In this document: positions 52,854-60,898 of the stretch, one piece after another
How the letters are laid out: every line of letters starts with the position of its first letter
Numbering within the stretch: position 1 is the stretch's first letter
Assembly (NCBI RefSeq): GCF_046630315.1
Contig: NZ_LQBD01000024.1
Location: 62,001 to 126,000 of the forward strand
Length of the DNA: 64,000 bases
Direction of reading: 5' to 3'
Source: Brucella anthropi_A
GTDB taxonomy: Bacteria; Pseudomonadota; Alphaproteobacteria; Rhizobiales; Rhizobiaceae
Position numbers and translations under genes: made by a program
Notes under the pieces: model-generated
Told to the model about the DNA's origin: nothing
What the model saw: only the letters and a program-made list of their open reading frames with translations
Database searches by the model: none

Positions 52854-52892
52854 GAGAAATAGGACTGTTTTTGTGGGAGGGCCGCTAAAAAT

Positions 52893-53642
52893 CTAGAGAT
52901 TTTCCGGGTCCATGCCGGCAACGGCCGCCAGAGAGCGACGCGACAGGATTTCCACCGTGTTGGCGTCCGGCAGCTGGATGAGCCCCTGGGTCTTCAGCTT
53001 CGTGAAGCTGCGGCTGACCGTTTCAATCGTCAGGCCGAGATAATCGGCGATATCGGTGCGGTTCATCAACAGATGCACCGGATTGGGCTTCTCGCCGCGC
53101 TTTTCCGCCCGCGCGGACAGAACCAGCAGGAAGCTTGCAAGCTTTTCCACCGGTGCGAGACGCCCCAGGACAAGCTGATTGTCGCGCGCGGTCCGCAGTG
53201 CTGCCCGCGTCATCTGATGCAGCCGCTCCTTCAACTTCGGAAAGCGTTCCATCAGGCCCTCCATCTCCTTGGTGGAGAAGGCGCATAAGACCGACGGCAC
53301 CACAGCTTCCGCCGACTGGGAATAGGTTTCGTCGTCAGCAAGGCCGAGATAATCGCCGGGAAACAGGAAACCGGCAATCTGCCGACGCCCATCCGGGAGC
53401 GATGTGTAAATGCGCAACATGCCGGAGGTCAGGCTGAAAACACGGCGCTTCGGCTCGCCTTCCTCCACCAGCTGCTCATTGGTGTCGAGGCGCTTGGAGG
53501 TCATGATCGCTTCGAGCGCGCCCAGGTCGTCATCGTCCAGCGCAGCGCAAACGGCCGAGCGCCGGACATCGCAATCCGCACAGACGCTGCACGGTGCGCG
53601 GTAAGGCGAGCGGGGATCGAATATGATGGGCGCTACACTCAC
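52893..53642 (-). CDS. fnrN: Crp/Fnr-family oxygen regulator, FnrN type
   Basis: 249 residues. The N-terminal Cys cluster CSVCADCDVRRSAVC includes C-x2-C-x7-C (Cys21, Cys24, Cys32) as in rhizobial FnrN, which with a later Cys binds an oxygen-labile [4Fe-4S] cluster. The cNMP-like sensor domain follows; the recognition helix is TIETVSRSFTKL with the ExxSR pattern that reads TTGAT. Start GTG 53642 has AGGA seven bases upstream; ATG 53675 has none properly spaced. Likely activator of hemN and other microaerobic genes. Confidence 0.88.
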   Translation of the reverse strand: MSVAPIIFDPRSPYRAPCSVCADCDVRRSAVCAALDDDDLGALEAIMTSKRLDTNEQLVEEGEPKRRVFSLTSGMLRIYTSLPDGRRQIAGFLFPGDYLGLADDETYSQSAEAVVPSVLCAFSTKEMEGLMERFPKLKERLHQMTRAALRTARDNQLVLGRLAPVEKLASFLLVLSARAEKRGEKPNPVHLLMNRTDIADYLGLTIETVSRSFTKLKTQGLIQLPDANTVEILSRRSLAAVAGMDPENL

Positions 53643-53785
53643 GATGGAATCCTGTCTGCGGAGCGGGTAGAACATCCTTGCGGTTGCTCTTAAATAGGTA
53701 ACTAGAAGGCGTCGCGCAAAGCGGAATTTCGCCGCAGGGGTGTATCTTCCCCCCACAGCGTGACAAAATCCGCTGTTCTGCCCGT

Positions 53786-54364
53786 CTAGATGTTGCGGCT
53801 ACCGGGCTTGACGGCCGGAATTGCGGCAAGTTCCGGCGGCAATTTATCCGCCGGATAGGCTGGAACTTCATATTGGGCGAGAGAGATCAGCTTCGTGCCG
53901 ACATCCGCCTTGCCAGCCGAGCGGTCGACAATGCAGGCCGCAGCCACGACCTCGATCCCCAGATCCTTCATGCAGTCGATCGTTTCGCGAATGGAAAGCC
54001 CGGTCGTGACGATATCTTCCACGATGACGACGCGCGCGCCCTTCGGCACATCGAAACGACGCAGACGGAAAACGCCGTTCTCGCGCTCCACCCAGACCGA
54101 CGGCACATGCAGATGGCGCGAGGTTTCGTAGGAAGGAATAAGACCGCCAATCGCAGGTCCGACCACATAATCGATGGTCCCCAGATTTGCCGCCTCGATC
54201 TTCTCCGCCAGCGCCTTGCAGAGCTTTTCCGTCTTGTCGGCATGCATGAAAACGCGTGCCTTCTGAAGGAAAACGGGGCTGCGCAGGCCCGAGGTGAGGA
54301 TAAAATGGCCTTCAAGGATCGCTCCCGCTTCGCGGAAGACGGCAAGCACATCTTCGGTATTCAT
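53786..54364 (-). CDS. pyrE: Orotate phosphoribosyltransferase
   Basis: 192 residues. It begins with DVLAVFREAGAILEGHFILT and contains the PRPP-binding loop VVIVEDIVTTGLSIRE. It joins orotate and PRPP to OMP in pyrimidine synthesis. It follows rsh with seven bases between, a pairing common in rhizobia and brucellae. Confidence 0.95.
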   Translation of the reverse strand: MNTEDVLAVFREAGAILEGHFILTSGLRSPVFLQKARVFMHADKTEKLCKALAEKIEAANLGTIDYVVGPAIGGLIPSYETSRHLHVPSVWVERENGVFRLRRFDVPKGARVVIVEDIVTTGLSIRETIDCMKDLGIEVVAAACIVDRSAGKADVGTKLISLAQYEVPAYPADKLPPELAAIPAVKPGSRNI

Positions 54365-54371
54365 CTTGGTC

Positions 54372-56618
54372 CTATCCGTTCACGCGTTTTGCGCCGCTGA
54401 CGCTCGCGCTTTCTTTCAATTGGGAAATGATCCGGGTGAGATGCTTGAGGTCCCAAACCTCGACATCGATAATCATCTCGGTGAAATCCGGTGCCGTACG
54501 CACCATGGAAAGATTGTGAATATTGGCGTCGTTGGCCGCGACAATCTGCGCGATCTCGGCAAGCGAGCCGGGCGAATTGATGGCCGATACGCTGATGCGC
54601 GCCGGAAAACGCTCGCTCATCTGCTCATCGATATCCCAGCGCACGTCGATCCAGCGGCCGGGCTGGTCGTCATAGGCCGTCAGCGCCGGCGACTGGATCG
54701 GGTAGATCGTGATGCCGGCGCCGGGTTGCAGGATGCCGACGATACGGTCGCCGGGAACGGCACCCTCCGGGGCAAAGCGCACCGGCAGGTCCGAATTGGT
54801 GCCGCGAATCGGCAGCGCCTTCTTGCCCGGTTTCGGTGCGGGGTCGGAACCGGTTTTCGCCACATCCTCGCTGCCTTCCGGCACCTTGAAGATCATGCCG
54901 GCGGCGTTCTGGATGTTGAACCAGCCTTTTTCGCCCGTCTTGGCGGGGCTGTTCTGCGATGTGACGCGCGTATCCTGATAATCAGGATAGACTGCTTTGA
55001 CCACATCGGTCGAGGGCAGTTCACCGCGGCCGACGGCGGCCAGCACGTCCTCCACATCCTTGCGCGCCAGACGCGGAAGCCCCGGCTTCAGTATATCCTT
55101 GCTGAAAGGCTTTCCGGCGCGTTCGAAAGCGCGCTCCAGAATGCGCATGCCAAGGCCGGAATATTGCTTGCGGACAGCCGAGCGGGTTGCGCGCCGGATG
55201 GCGGCGCGGGCCTTGCCGGTCGCGACCAGCGATTCCCAGGCCGCAGGCGGCACCTGCGCCTTGGACCGGATGATATCCACTTCATCGCCGTTCTTGAGCT
55301 CGGTCATCAGCGGCATGATACGGCCATTGACCTTGGCCCCGACGCAGCTGTCGCCGATATCGGTATGAACGGCATAGGCAAAATCGATCGGCGTCGCGCC
55401 GCGCGGCAGGGCGATGAGGCGGCCCTTCGGCGTGAAGCAGAAGACCTGATCCTGAAAAAGCTCAAGCTTGGTGTGTTCGAGAAACTCTTCCGGATTGTCG
55501 CCTTCGGAAAGCTGCTCGATCGTCTGGCGCAGCCAGGCATAGGCATTTGTCTCGGTGGAGATCTTGTGCGGGTTGTTGGCGCTGCCGCGATCCTTGTAGA
55601 TCGAATGGGCGGCAACGCCGAATTCCGCGATCTCGTCCATTTCGCGCGTGCGGATCTGCAATTCGATACGCTGCCGCGACGGGCCGATGATCGTGGTATG
55701 GATCGAGCGGTAATCGTTCTGCTTCGGGGTTGAAATATAATCCTTGAACCGGCCCGGAACCATTGACCAGGTCGTGTGGATGAGACCGAGCGCCCGATAG
55801 CAATCCTGCACCGTGTCGACCATGACCCGGAAGCCGAAAATGTCGGAAAGCTGCTCGAAGGAAAGGCCCTTGGTTTCCATCTTGCGGAAAACCGACCACG
55901 CCTTCTTCTGGCGGCTCTTCACGCTGGCCTTGATGCCGTGCTTCTCGAAAATCTCGGACAGGTCCTTTTCGATCTTTTGCAGCAGGCCGCGATTCTTTTC
56001 CAGAAGTTCGGCCAGGCGATCGGTGACGGCGCGCCATGCGTCCGGATTGATATAGCGGAACGCCAGTTCCTCAAGCTCCTCGCGCATGTCCTGCATACCC
56101 ATGCGGCCAGCGAGCGGCGCATAGATATCCATGGTTTCCTCGGCGATGCGCAGGCGCTTGTCTTCCCGCATCACGCCGAGTGTGCGCATATTGTGCAGGC
56201 GGTCGGCAAGCTTCACCAGAAGCACGCGGACATCTTCGGAAATGGCAAGCAGAAGCTTGCGCAGGTTTTCCGCCTGCACCGCCTTTTTCGAAACCAGATC
56301 GAGCTTCTTGAGCTTGGTCAGGCCTTCAACGAGCTTGCCGATTTCAGGCCCGAAGAGCTGGTCGATTTCCTGCCGGGTGGCGGTCGTGTCTTCAATCGTA
56401 TCGTGCAGGAGCGCGATGGCAATCGTCGCCTCATCGAGATGCATATCGGTGAGGATGGCGGCCACTTCGAGCGGATGGGAAAAATAGGGATCGCCGGATG
56501 CGCGTTTCTGACTGCCATGTTTCTGCATGGCATAGACATATGCCTTGTTGAGAAGCGCCTCGTTCACGTCAGGCTTGTATCGCTGAACACGCTCCACAAG
56601 CTCATATTGGCGCATCAT
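54372..56618 (-). CDS. rsh: Bifunctional (p)ppGpp synthetase/hydrolase Rsh
   Basis: 748 residues. N-terminal HD hydrolase (HPLEVAAILTDMHLDEATIA, LLHDTIEDT), synthetase domain (GRFKDYISTPKQNDYRSIHT, IELQIRTREMDEIAEFG), TGS domain (FTPKGRLIALPRGATPIDFA) and a C-terminal ACT domain (ISVSAINSPGSLAEIAQIVA). All catalytic segments are intact, so it should both make and remove (p)ppGpp, the sole long Rsh in most rhizobia. ATG 56618 or 56615. rpoZ lies upstream. Confidence 0.96.
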   Translation of the reverse strand: MMRQYELVERVQRYKPDVNEALLNKAYVYAMQKHGSQKRASGDPYFSHPLEVAAILTDMHLDEATIAIALLHDTIEDTTATRQEIDQLFGPEIGKLVEGLTKLKKLDLVSKKAVQAENLRKLLLAISEDVRVLLVKLADRLHNMRTLGVMREDKRLRIAEETMDIYAPLAGRMGMQDMREELEELAFRYINPDAWRAVTDRLAELLEKNRGLLQKIEKDLSEIFEKHGIKASVKSRQKKAWSVFRKMETKGLSFEQLSDIFGFRVMVDTVQDCYRALGLIHTTWSMVPGRFKDYISTPKQNDYRSIHTTIIGPSRQRIELQIRTREMDEIAEFGVAAHSIYKDRGSANNPHKISTETNAYAWLRQTIEQLSEGDNPEEFLEHTKLELFQDQVFCFTPKGRLIALPRGATPIDFAYAVHTDIGDSCVGAKVNGRIMPLMTELKNGDEVDIIRSKAQVPPAAWESLVATGKARAAIRRATRSAVRKQYSGLGMRILERAFERAGKPFSKDILKPGLPRLARKDVEDVLAAVGRGELPSTDVVKAVYPDYQDTRVTSQNSPAKTGEKGWFNIQNAAGMIFKVPEGSEDVAKTGSDPAPKPGKKALPIRGTNSDLPVRFAPEGAVPGDRIVGILQPGAGITIYPIQSPALTAYDDQPGRWIDVRWDIDEQMSERFPARISVSAINSPGSLAEIAQIVAANDANIHNLSMVRTAPDFTEMIIDVEVWDLKHLTRIISQLKESASVSGAKRVNG

Positions 56619-56908
56619 CTACGACAACTCCCTTTCGAAACCGAATGCCTGGCAACATGGCAGGTCAGCATATCGGGTATTGTGACCCAAAATCGTCGAA
56701 AATCGAACAGTTCTCGATGTTTAGGCTTAATTTTCTGCCTATAATATTAATTTCGGGCAGAAATCTTCCGTCATCAAGGCGCGGCGCGTTTTTCCGGACC
56801 GGCATTCGGCAGCGCAGCGACCGGCCTGCCGGCACGAGCGCGCGCATAAAAACATGCGCCACGACGGGAAAGTCGCGGCGCATGCAAGGCATTTCATTCT
56901 AACGACGA

Positions 56909-57313
56909 TCAGAAGTCGTCGTTTTTCTCCGGAGCGACAAGGCCTTCGATACCGGCGAGCAGCTCTTCTTCCGACATACGGTCGAATGCAACCACATCCT
57001 CTTCGGCGGCTTCTGCGATACCTTCCGCGACGTCTTCCGAAGAAGCGGCGATCTGGGCAGGCGCTGCCGCTTCCGGCTCGTCCACTTCCACATGCTTCTG
57101 CAGCGAATGGATGAGATCTTCCTTCAGATCGTCCGGCGAGAGCGTTTCGTCGGCGATTTCGCGCAGGGCAACGACAGGGTTCTTGTCGTTGTCGCGATCG
57201 ATGGTGATCTGTGCACCCTGTGAAATCTGGCGAGCACGATGACCGGCCAGCAGAACCAGTTCAAAACGGTTCTCGACCTTATCTACGCAGTCCTCAACAG
57301 TGACGCGGGCCAT
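56909..57313 (-). CDS. rpoZ: RNA polymerase omega subunit
   Basis: 134 residues. MARVTVEDCVDKVENRFELVL and RARQISQGA are the omega core; residues ~75-134 form an acidic tail (EPEAAAPAQIAASSEDVAEG) usual in alphaproteobacteria. Omega helps assemble polymerase and forms part of a ppGpp site in some bacteria, in keeping with the adjacent rsh gene. Confidence 0.96.
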   Translation of the reverse strand: MARVTVEDCVDKVENRFELVLLAGHRARQISQGAQITIDRDNDKNPVVALREIADETLSPDDLKEDLIHSLQKHVEVDEPEAAAPAQIAASSEDVAEGIAEAAEEDVVAFDRMSEEELLAGIEGLVAPEKNDDF

Positions 57314-57707
57314 GCGCGGTCCCTTTCATTTCTCGAACTTTAATGGATTTTTCCCCACATAACGCGTGCGGAGCCAAATTACAAGCAAAAGCGGAATTGC
57401 TCGTGCTTCATCTCATGAAATCTGCCAAAATAACGCCCATTTCATGGTTCTGCCTCATAAAACACGGTGGCGCATCAAAATGGAACAATATTTTTCGGAC
57501 GGCGAAGGGATTACTGCGGCCGGACTCACCCCTGGGTAATTTAGGCCGCATAAATAACAACCAATGGTTGCTTGTTTTTCTGTGATATGTCCTTAGAAGG
57601 CAATAAACGCACTGGTAAAATTTGATACCAACCGCCGTTTAGAAAACAAGCTGAATAAGCGGTCGTCGGTCCACTCCCGTCCGGCCGTAGAGTGGATATA
57701 TTACACG
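57314..57707. other. Intergenic region between rpoZ and the NYN gene
   Basis: 394 bp between divergent genes. No supportable protein gene. The right half contains two structured segments on the plus strand, a 6-bp stem GCGGCC / GGCCGC (57516-57549) and CAACC-AAT-GGTTG followed by a T-rich run (57558-57580), described separately. Confidence 0.5.
57505..57580 (+). ncRNA. Candidate small RNA or leader structure
   Basis: Two stem-loops close together: GCGGCC (57516-57521) pairs with GGCCGC (57544-57549), its loop holding CCC/GGG, and CAACC / GGTTG (57558-57570) is followed by CTTGTTTTTC, a terminator-like tail. The product, if any, would be short. It could equally be part of the NYN gene leader. 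No known RNA family recognised. Confidence 0.25.
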
Positions 57708-58283
57708 ATGTTCGATTCTCGTGAAAAGATTGCGCTTTTTATCGACGGCGCCAATTTATACGCCGCTTCCAAAACTCTGGGATTCGATATTGATTACCGG
57801 AAGCTTTTGAAGGCATTTCAAAAGCGCGGCTATCTGCTCCGCGCCTATTATTACACGGCACTGGTTGAAGATCAGGAATATTCCTCGATCCGCCCCCTGA
57901 TCGACTGGCTGGATTATAACGGCTACAAGGTCGTCACCAAGGCTGCCAAGGAATTCACGGATTCCACCGGGCGCCGCAAGGTGAAGGGCAATATGGACAT
58001 CGAACTGACGGTCGATGCCATGCAGCTTACCGATACGGTCGATCATTTCGTCATTTTCTCCGGCGACGGCGATTTCCGCTCGCTTGCCGAAGCGCTTCAG
58101 CGCAAGGGCCGCAAGGTTTCGGTCGTCTCGACCCTCACCACCCAGCCAGCCATGATCTCGGATGAACTGCGCCGCCAGGCCGACCATTTCATCGATCTGG
58201 TTTCGCTCAAGGCCGAGATCGGTCGCGATCCGTCGGAACGTGCGCCGCGCCGCCAGGATGATGATATCGACGACAGCTATTGA
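57708..58283 (+). CDS. NYN-domain protein (LabA/DUF88 type)
   Basis: 191 residues. The PIN-like NYN fold carries its acidic residues in ALFIDGANLYAASKTLG, KGNMDIELTVDAM and FSGDGDFRSLAEAL, with KVSVVST and a C-terminal acidic tail (RRQDDDIDDSY). Proteins of this type are metal-dependent RNases or RNA-binding proteins; the role in alphaproteobacteria is poorly known. It is followed 30 bases later by the uracil-DNA glycosylase gene. Confidence 0.85.
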   Translation: MFDSREKIALFIDGANLYAASKTLGFDIDYRKLLKAFQKRGYLLRAYYYTALVEDQEYSSIRPLIDWLDYNGYKVVTKAAKEFTDSTGRRKVKGNMDIELTVDAMQLTDTVDHFVIFSGDGDFRSLAEALQRKGRKVSVVSTLTTQPAMISDELRRQADHFIDLVSLKAEIGRDPSERAPRRQDDDIDDSY

Positions 58284-58313
58284 CGCCGTCGTCGAGCCGG
58301 TTCATGCAAAGGC

Positions 58314-58964
58314 ATGATTTCCGAACCTTCTCCCAATTGTAATATCTGTCCGCGGCTGCACGCCTTCCTGCAGGAATGGCGGCGCAGAGAACCCTTGTGG
58401 CACAATGCCCCGGTTCCGCCGTTTCTGCCCGCGCATGATGCCGATGTCCGGCTTCTGATCGTGGGGCTGGCGCCGGGTTTGCGCGGCGCCAACCGGACCG
58501 GACGCCCCTTCACCGGCGATTATGCCGGCGATCTTCTCTACAGTACGCTGTGTGAATTCGGGTTTGCGACCGGCACCTTCGAGGCCCGCCCCAACGACAG
58601 CCTGCGCCTGCTGGATGCCAGCATCGTCAATGCCGTGCGCTGCGTGCCGCCGGAAAACAAGCCGATCGGCTCCGAAATCAACAATTGCCGCCAGTTCCTG
58701 TCACCGATGCTCACCCGGTTTGCCAATTTGCAGGCCGTCGTCACATTGGGAACGATTGCGCATCAATCGACCGTCCGAGCGCTTGGCGCGCCGGTTGCGC
58801 GGCATCCTTTCGGCCATGACAGGGCGAGCGACATCGGCAGCTTGCGCATTTTTTCCAGCTATCACTGCTCGCGCTACAATACGAATACCGGACGGCTGAC
58901 GGATGCCATGTTCCGTACCGTATTCCGGAATGTGCGCGACTATCTGAATCAAAAGAGCGCCTGA
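58314..58964 (+). CDS. Family 5 uracil-DNA glycosylase (UDGb)
   Basis: 216 residues. The sequence starts with Cys motif CNICPRL; GLAPGLRGANRTGRPFTGD is the UDG family 4/5 loop and CVPPENKP supplies a further Cys for the [4Fe-4S] cluster. HPFGHDRASD is the final catalytic His loop. Family 5 enzymes remove uracil, hypoxanthine and other deaminated bases. Its TGA stop is the loop of a hairpin (AGAGCGCC-TGA-GGCGCTCT). Confidence 0.9.
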   Translation: MISEPSPNCNICPRLHAFLQEWRRREPLWHNAPVPPFLPAHDADVRLLIVGLAPGLRGANRTGRPFTGDYAGDLLYSTLCEFGFATGTFEARPNDSLRLLDASIVNAVRCVPPENKPIGSEINNCRQFLSPMLTRFANLQAVVTLGTIAHQSTVRALGAPVARHPFGHDRASDIGSLRIFSSYHCSRYNTNTGRLTDAMFRTVFRNVRDYLNQKSA

Positions 58965-58972
58965 GGCGCTCT
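58954..58972. terminator. Hairpin enclosing the UDG stop codon
   Basis: AGAGCGCC - TGA - GGCGCTCT, a perfect 8-bp stem whose three-base loop is the stop codon at 58962-58964. A pyrimidine-rich CCTTACC follows. It may terminate transcription; smpB on the opposite strand ends 17 bases later. Confidence 0.55.
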
Positions 58973-58988
58973 CCTTACCGGCCGATAC

Positions 58989-59465
58989 TCAGCCTCTATC
59001 CCGCAACAGGCGCGCCTTTTCGCGATTCCAATCGCGCTTCTTTTCCGTCTCGCGCTTGTCGTGGGTCTTCTTGCCGCGCGCCAGCGCCAGTTCCAGCTTC
59101 GCCCGGCCCCGATCGTTGAAATAGAGCTTCAATGGCACGACGGTCATCCCGTCGCGTGACACGGAGTTGAACAGACGGGACATTTCGCGCCTGCTGACGA
59201 GCAGCTTGCGCAGGCGCCGCGGCTCGTGATTGAAGCGGTTGCCCTGCGTATATTCCGGAATATAGGAATTGATGAGCCAGAACTCGCCATTCTCGAAGCT
59301 CGCATAGCTTTCGGCTATGTTGGACTGGTTGGCGCGCAGGGATTTGACCTCGGTGCCTGTCAGAACCAGACCGGCTTCGAGCGTATCGAGAATTTCAAAA
59401 TTGAAGCGCGCCTTGCGGTTTTCCGCGATGATCTTGCGCGCGGGAGAGTTCTTTGGCTTGTTCAT
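58989..59465 (-). CDS. smpB: SsrA-binding protein SmpB
   Basis: 158 residues. Typical SmpB segments are IAENRKARFNFEILDTLEAG, SYIPEYTQGNRFNHEPRRLR and the basic tail KKRDWNREKARLLRDRG. SmpB carries tmRNA to stalled ribosomes. I did not find the ssrA RNA in this window. The frame is open further upstream, but homology begins at ATG 59465. It is separated from dapA by a terminator. Confidence 0.95.
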   Translation of the reverse strand: MNKPKNSPARKIIAENRKARFNFEILDTLEAGLVLTGTEVKSLRANQSNIAESYASFENGEFWLINSYIPEYTQGNRFNHEPRRLRKLLVSRREMSRLFNSVSRDGMTVVPLKLYFNDRGRAKLELALARGKKTHDKRETEKKRDWNREKARLLRDRG

Positions 59466-59501
59466 GATGGCACCATATAATGTGCAATGCCGGAAATGAA
59501 A

Positions 59502-59525
59502 ACGCTCCCGAGGCTGCGGGAGCGT
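59502..59525 (-). terminator. Terminator between dapA and smpB
   Basis: Stem ACGCTCCCG / CGGGAGCGT (9 bp) with a six-base loop, followed on the minus strand by TTTTC. It should stop dapA transcription before smpB. Confidence 0.7.
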
Positions 59526-59556
59526 AAAAATCAGCGAAAGCGGTAAACTTGACGGT

Positions 59557-60438
59557 TCAGTTGACCAGGCCCGCATGTTTCATGGCCTGATCGATCTTCT
59601 CTGCCGTCGCGGCTTCCACCGTCACCATGGGCGAGCGCAGCACGTTTTCCACGCGGCCAAGACGCGACAGCGCATATTTCGGGCCCGACGGATTCGGTTC
59701 GATGAACAGCGCCTTGTGTAACGGCATGAGGCGATCCTGCAATTCAAGCGCCCTGGCGAAGTCGCCAGCCTGGCAGGCATCCTGAAACTCGGCGCAAAGG
59801 CGCGGCGCGATGTTGGACGTCACCGAAATGCACCCTGCCCCGCCATGGGCGTTGAAACCGAGAGCGGTCGCATCCTCGCCGGAAAGCTGGATGAAATCCT
59901 TGCCGCAGGTTGCACGCTGTTCCGATACACGCTCGATCTTGCCGGTAGCATCCTTCACGCCCACGATGTTCTTGTGGTCGCGAACGAGAGCACCCATCGT
60001 TTCCGGGGTCATGTCGACAATCGAGCGACCCGGAATGTTGTAGATGATGAGCGGGATCGAGATGGAACGCGCCACACGCGAAAAATGTTCGTAAAGACCG
60101 CGCTGGTTCGGCTTGTTGTAATAGGGCGTGACGACCAGAACGGCATCGGCGCCAGCCTTTTCGGCATGCTGCGCCAGTTCGATGGCTTCCACCGTGTTGT
60201 TGGAGCCTGCGCCGGCGATCACCGGCACGCGGCCAGCCGCAACCTCGATGCAAACCTCGATGACGCGCTTGTGCTCGTCATGCGACAGGGTCGGGGTTTC
60301 GCCGGTCGTCCCGACCGGAACAAGCCCTTTGGTGCCTTCTTCGATCTGCCAGTTTACGAATGCGCGAAAGGCTTTCTCGTCGAACGCTCCTTCGGAATCG
60401 AATGGCGTGACAAGTGCGGTAATTGAGCCCTTCAGCAT
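59557..60438 (-). CDS. dapA: 4-hydroxy-tetrahydrodipicolinate synthase
   Basis: 293-residue (beta/alpha)8 enzyme of lysine and diaminopimelate synthesis, condensing pyruvate with aspartate semialdehyde. VPVGTTGETPTL, LIIYNIPGRS (Tyr) and VGVKDATGKIE (Schiff-base Lys) are intact. AGGAG before ATG 60438 marks the start; the frame extends upstream in the same direction without a family match. Confidence 0.96.
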   Translation of the reverse strand: MLKGSITALVTPFDSEGAFDEKAFRAFVNWQIEEGTKGLVPVGTTGETPTLSHDEHKRVIEVCIEVAAGRVPVIAGAGSNNTVEAIELAQHAEKAGADAVLVVTPYYNKPNQRGLYEHFSRVARSISIPLIIYNIPGRSIVDMTPETMGALVRDHKNIVGVKDATGKIERVSEQRATCGKDFIQLSGEDATALGFNAHGGAGCISVTSNIAPRLCAEFQDACQAGDFARALELQDRLMPLHKALFIEPNPSGPKYALSRLGRVENVLRSPMVTVEAATAEKIDQAMKHAGLVN

Positions 60439-60898
60439 TAGTGAACTCCTGAAAAAGATAGACGGGACCTCTTGCCACCGGTCGTTCCGGGCTGTTGACC
60501 GAAACATGGCCGAGGCGTTGGCACAATAGTCTTGCCACATCTGTCGGGCAAGCGGGGTCTACAGGCAAAACAAGGGCAATAAGGCGGTTTTGCGACAAAA
60601 AATTCGGTAGCGCGCTACGCAACCCTTATTCATCAATGCGCTTCAACGCATATAGCGCGCCCCCAAGCTCTCCCAAGCGCCCGCATCCCGGCCCGGTATC
60701 CGCGATAATGCTTTATTAATGATAGATTCATTACTGGCACATATCCTCGCAATTGAAGCTGGCGGCCAAGAAACGGGCTAAGAAAAGCCGGATTCTGAAA
60801 ACATATTGCCGCTCAATAAAGTCATTATTCCGCATATTACCGATCAACCAATTTATTGCTCCAGTAATCCAATGGTAAAACAATTTATTACGATTTCC
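60439..60898. other. Intergenic region between dapA and the lytic transglycosylase
   Basis: 460 bp between divergent genes and no convincing gene. It contains GTAGCGCGCTAC (60607-60618), a 12-bp palindrome, and an AT-rich inverted repeat TAATGA-TAGAT-TCATTA (60717-60733). These sit in the middle of the gap and could be operator sites for either gene. The last 150 bases are AT-rich, as expected for the promoter of the transglycosylase gene. Confidence 0.45.

Noticed and set aside
54294..55733. 479-codon frame antisense to rsh
   Set aside because: Opposite strand of the well-conserved Rsh coding region; no recognisable protein feature.
57314..60898. ssrA (tmRNA) gene near smpB
   Set aside because: I looked for the conserved tmRNA ends in the gaps around smpB and dapA and found none.
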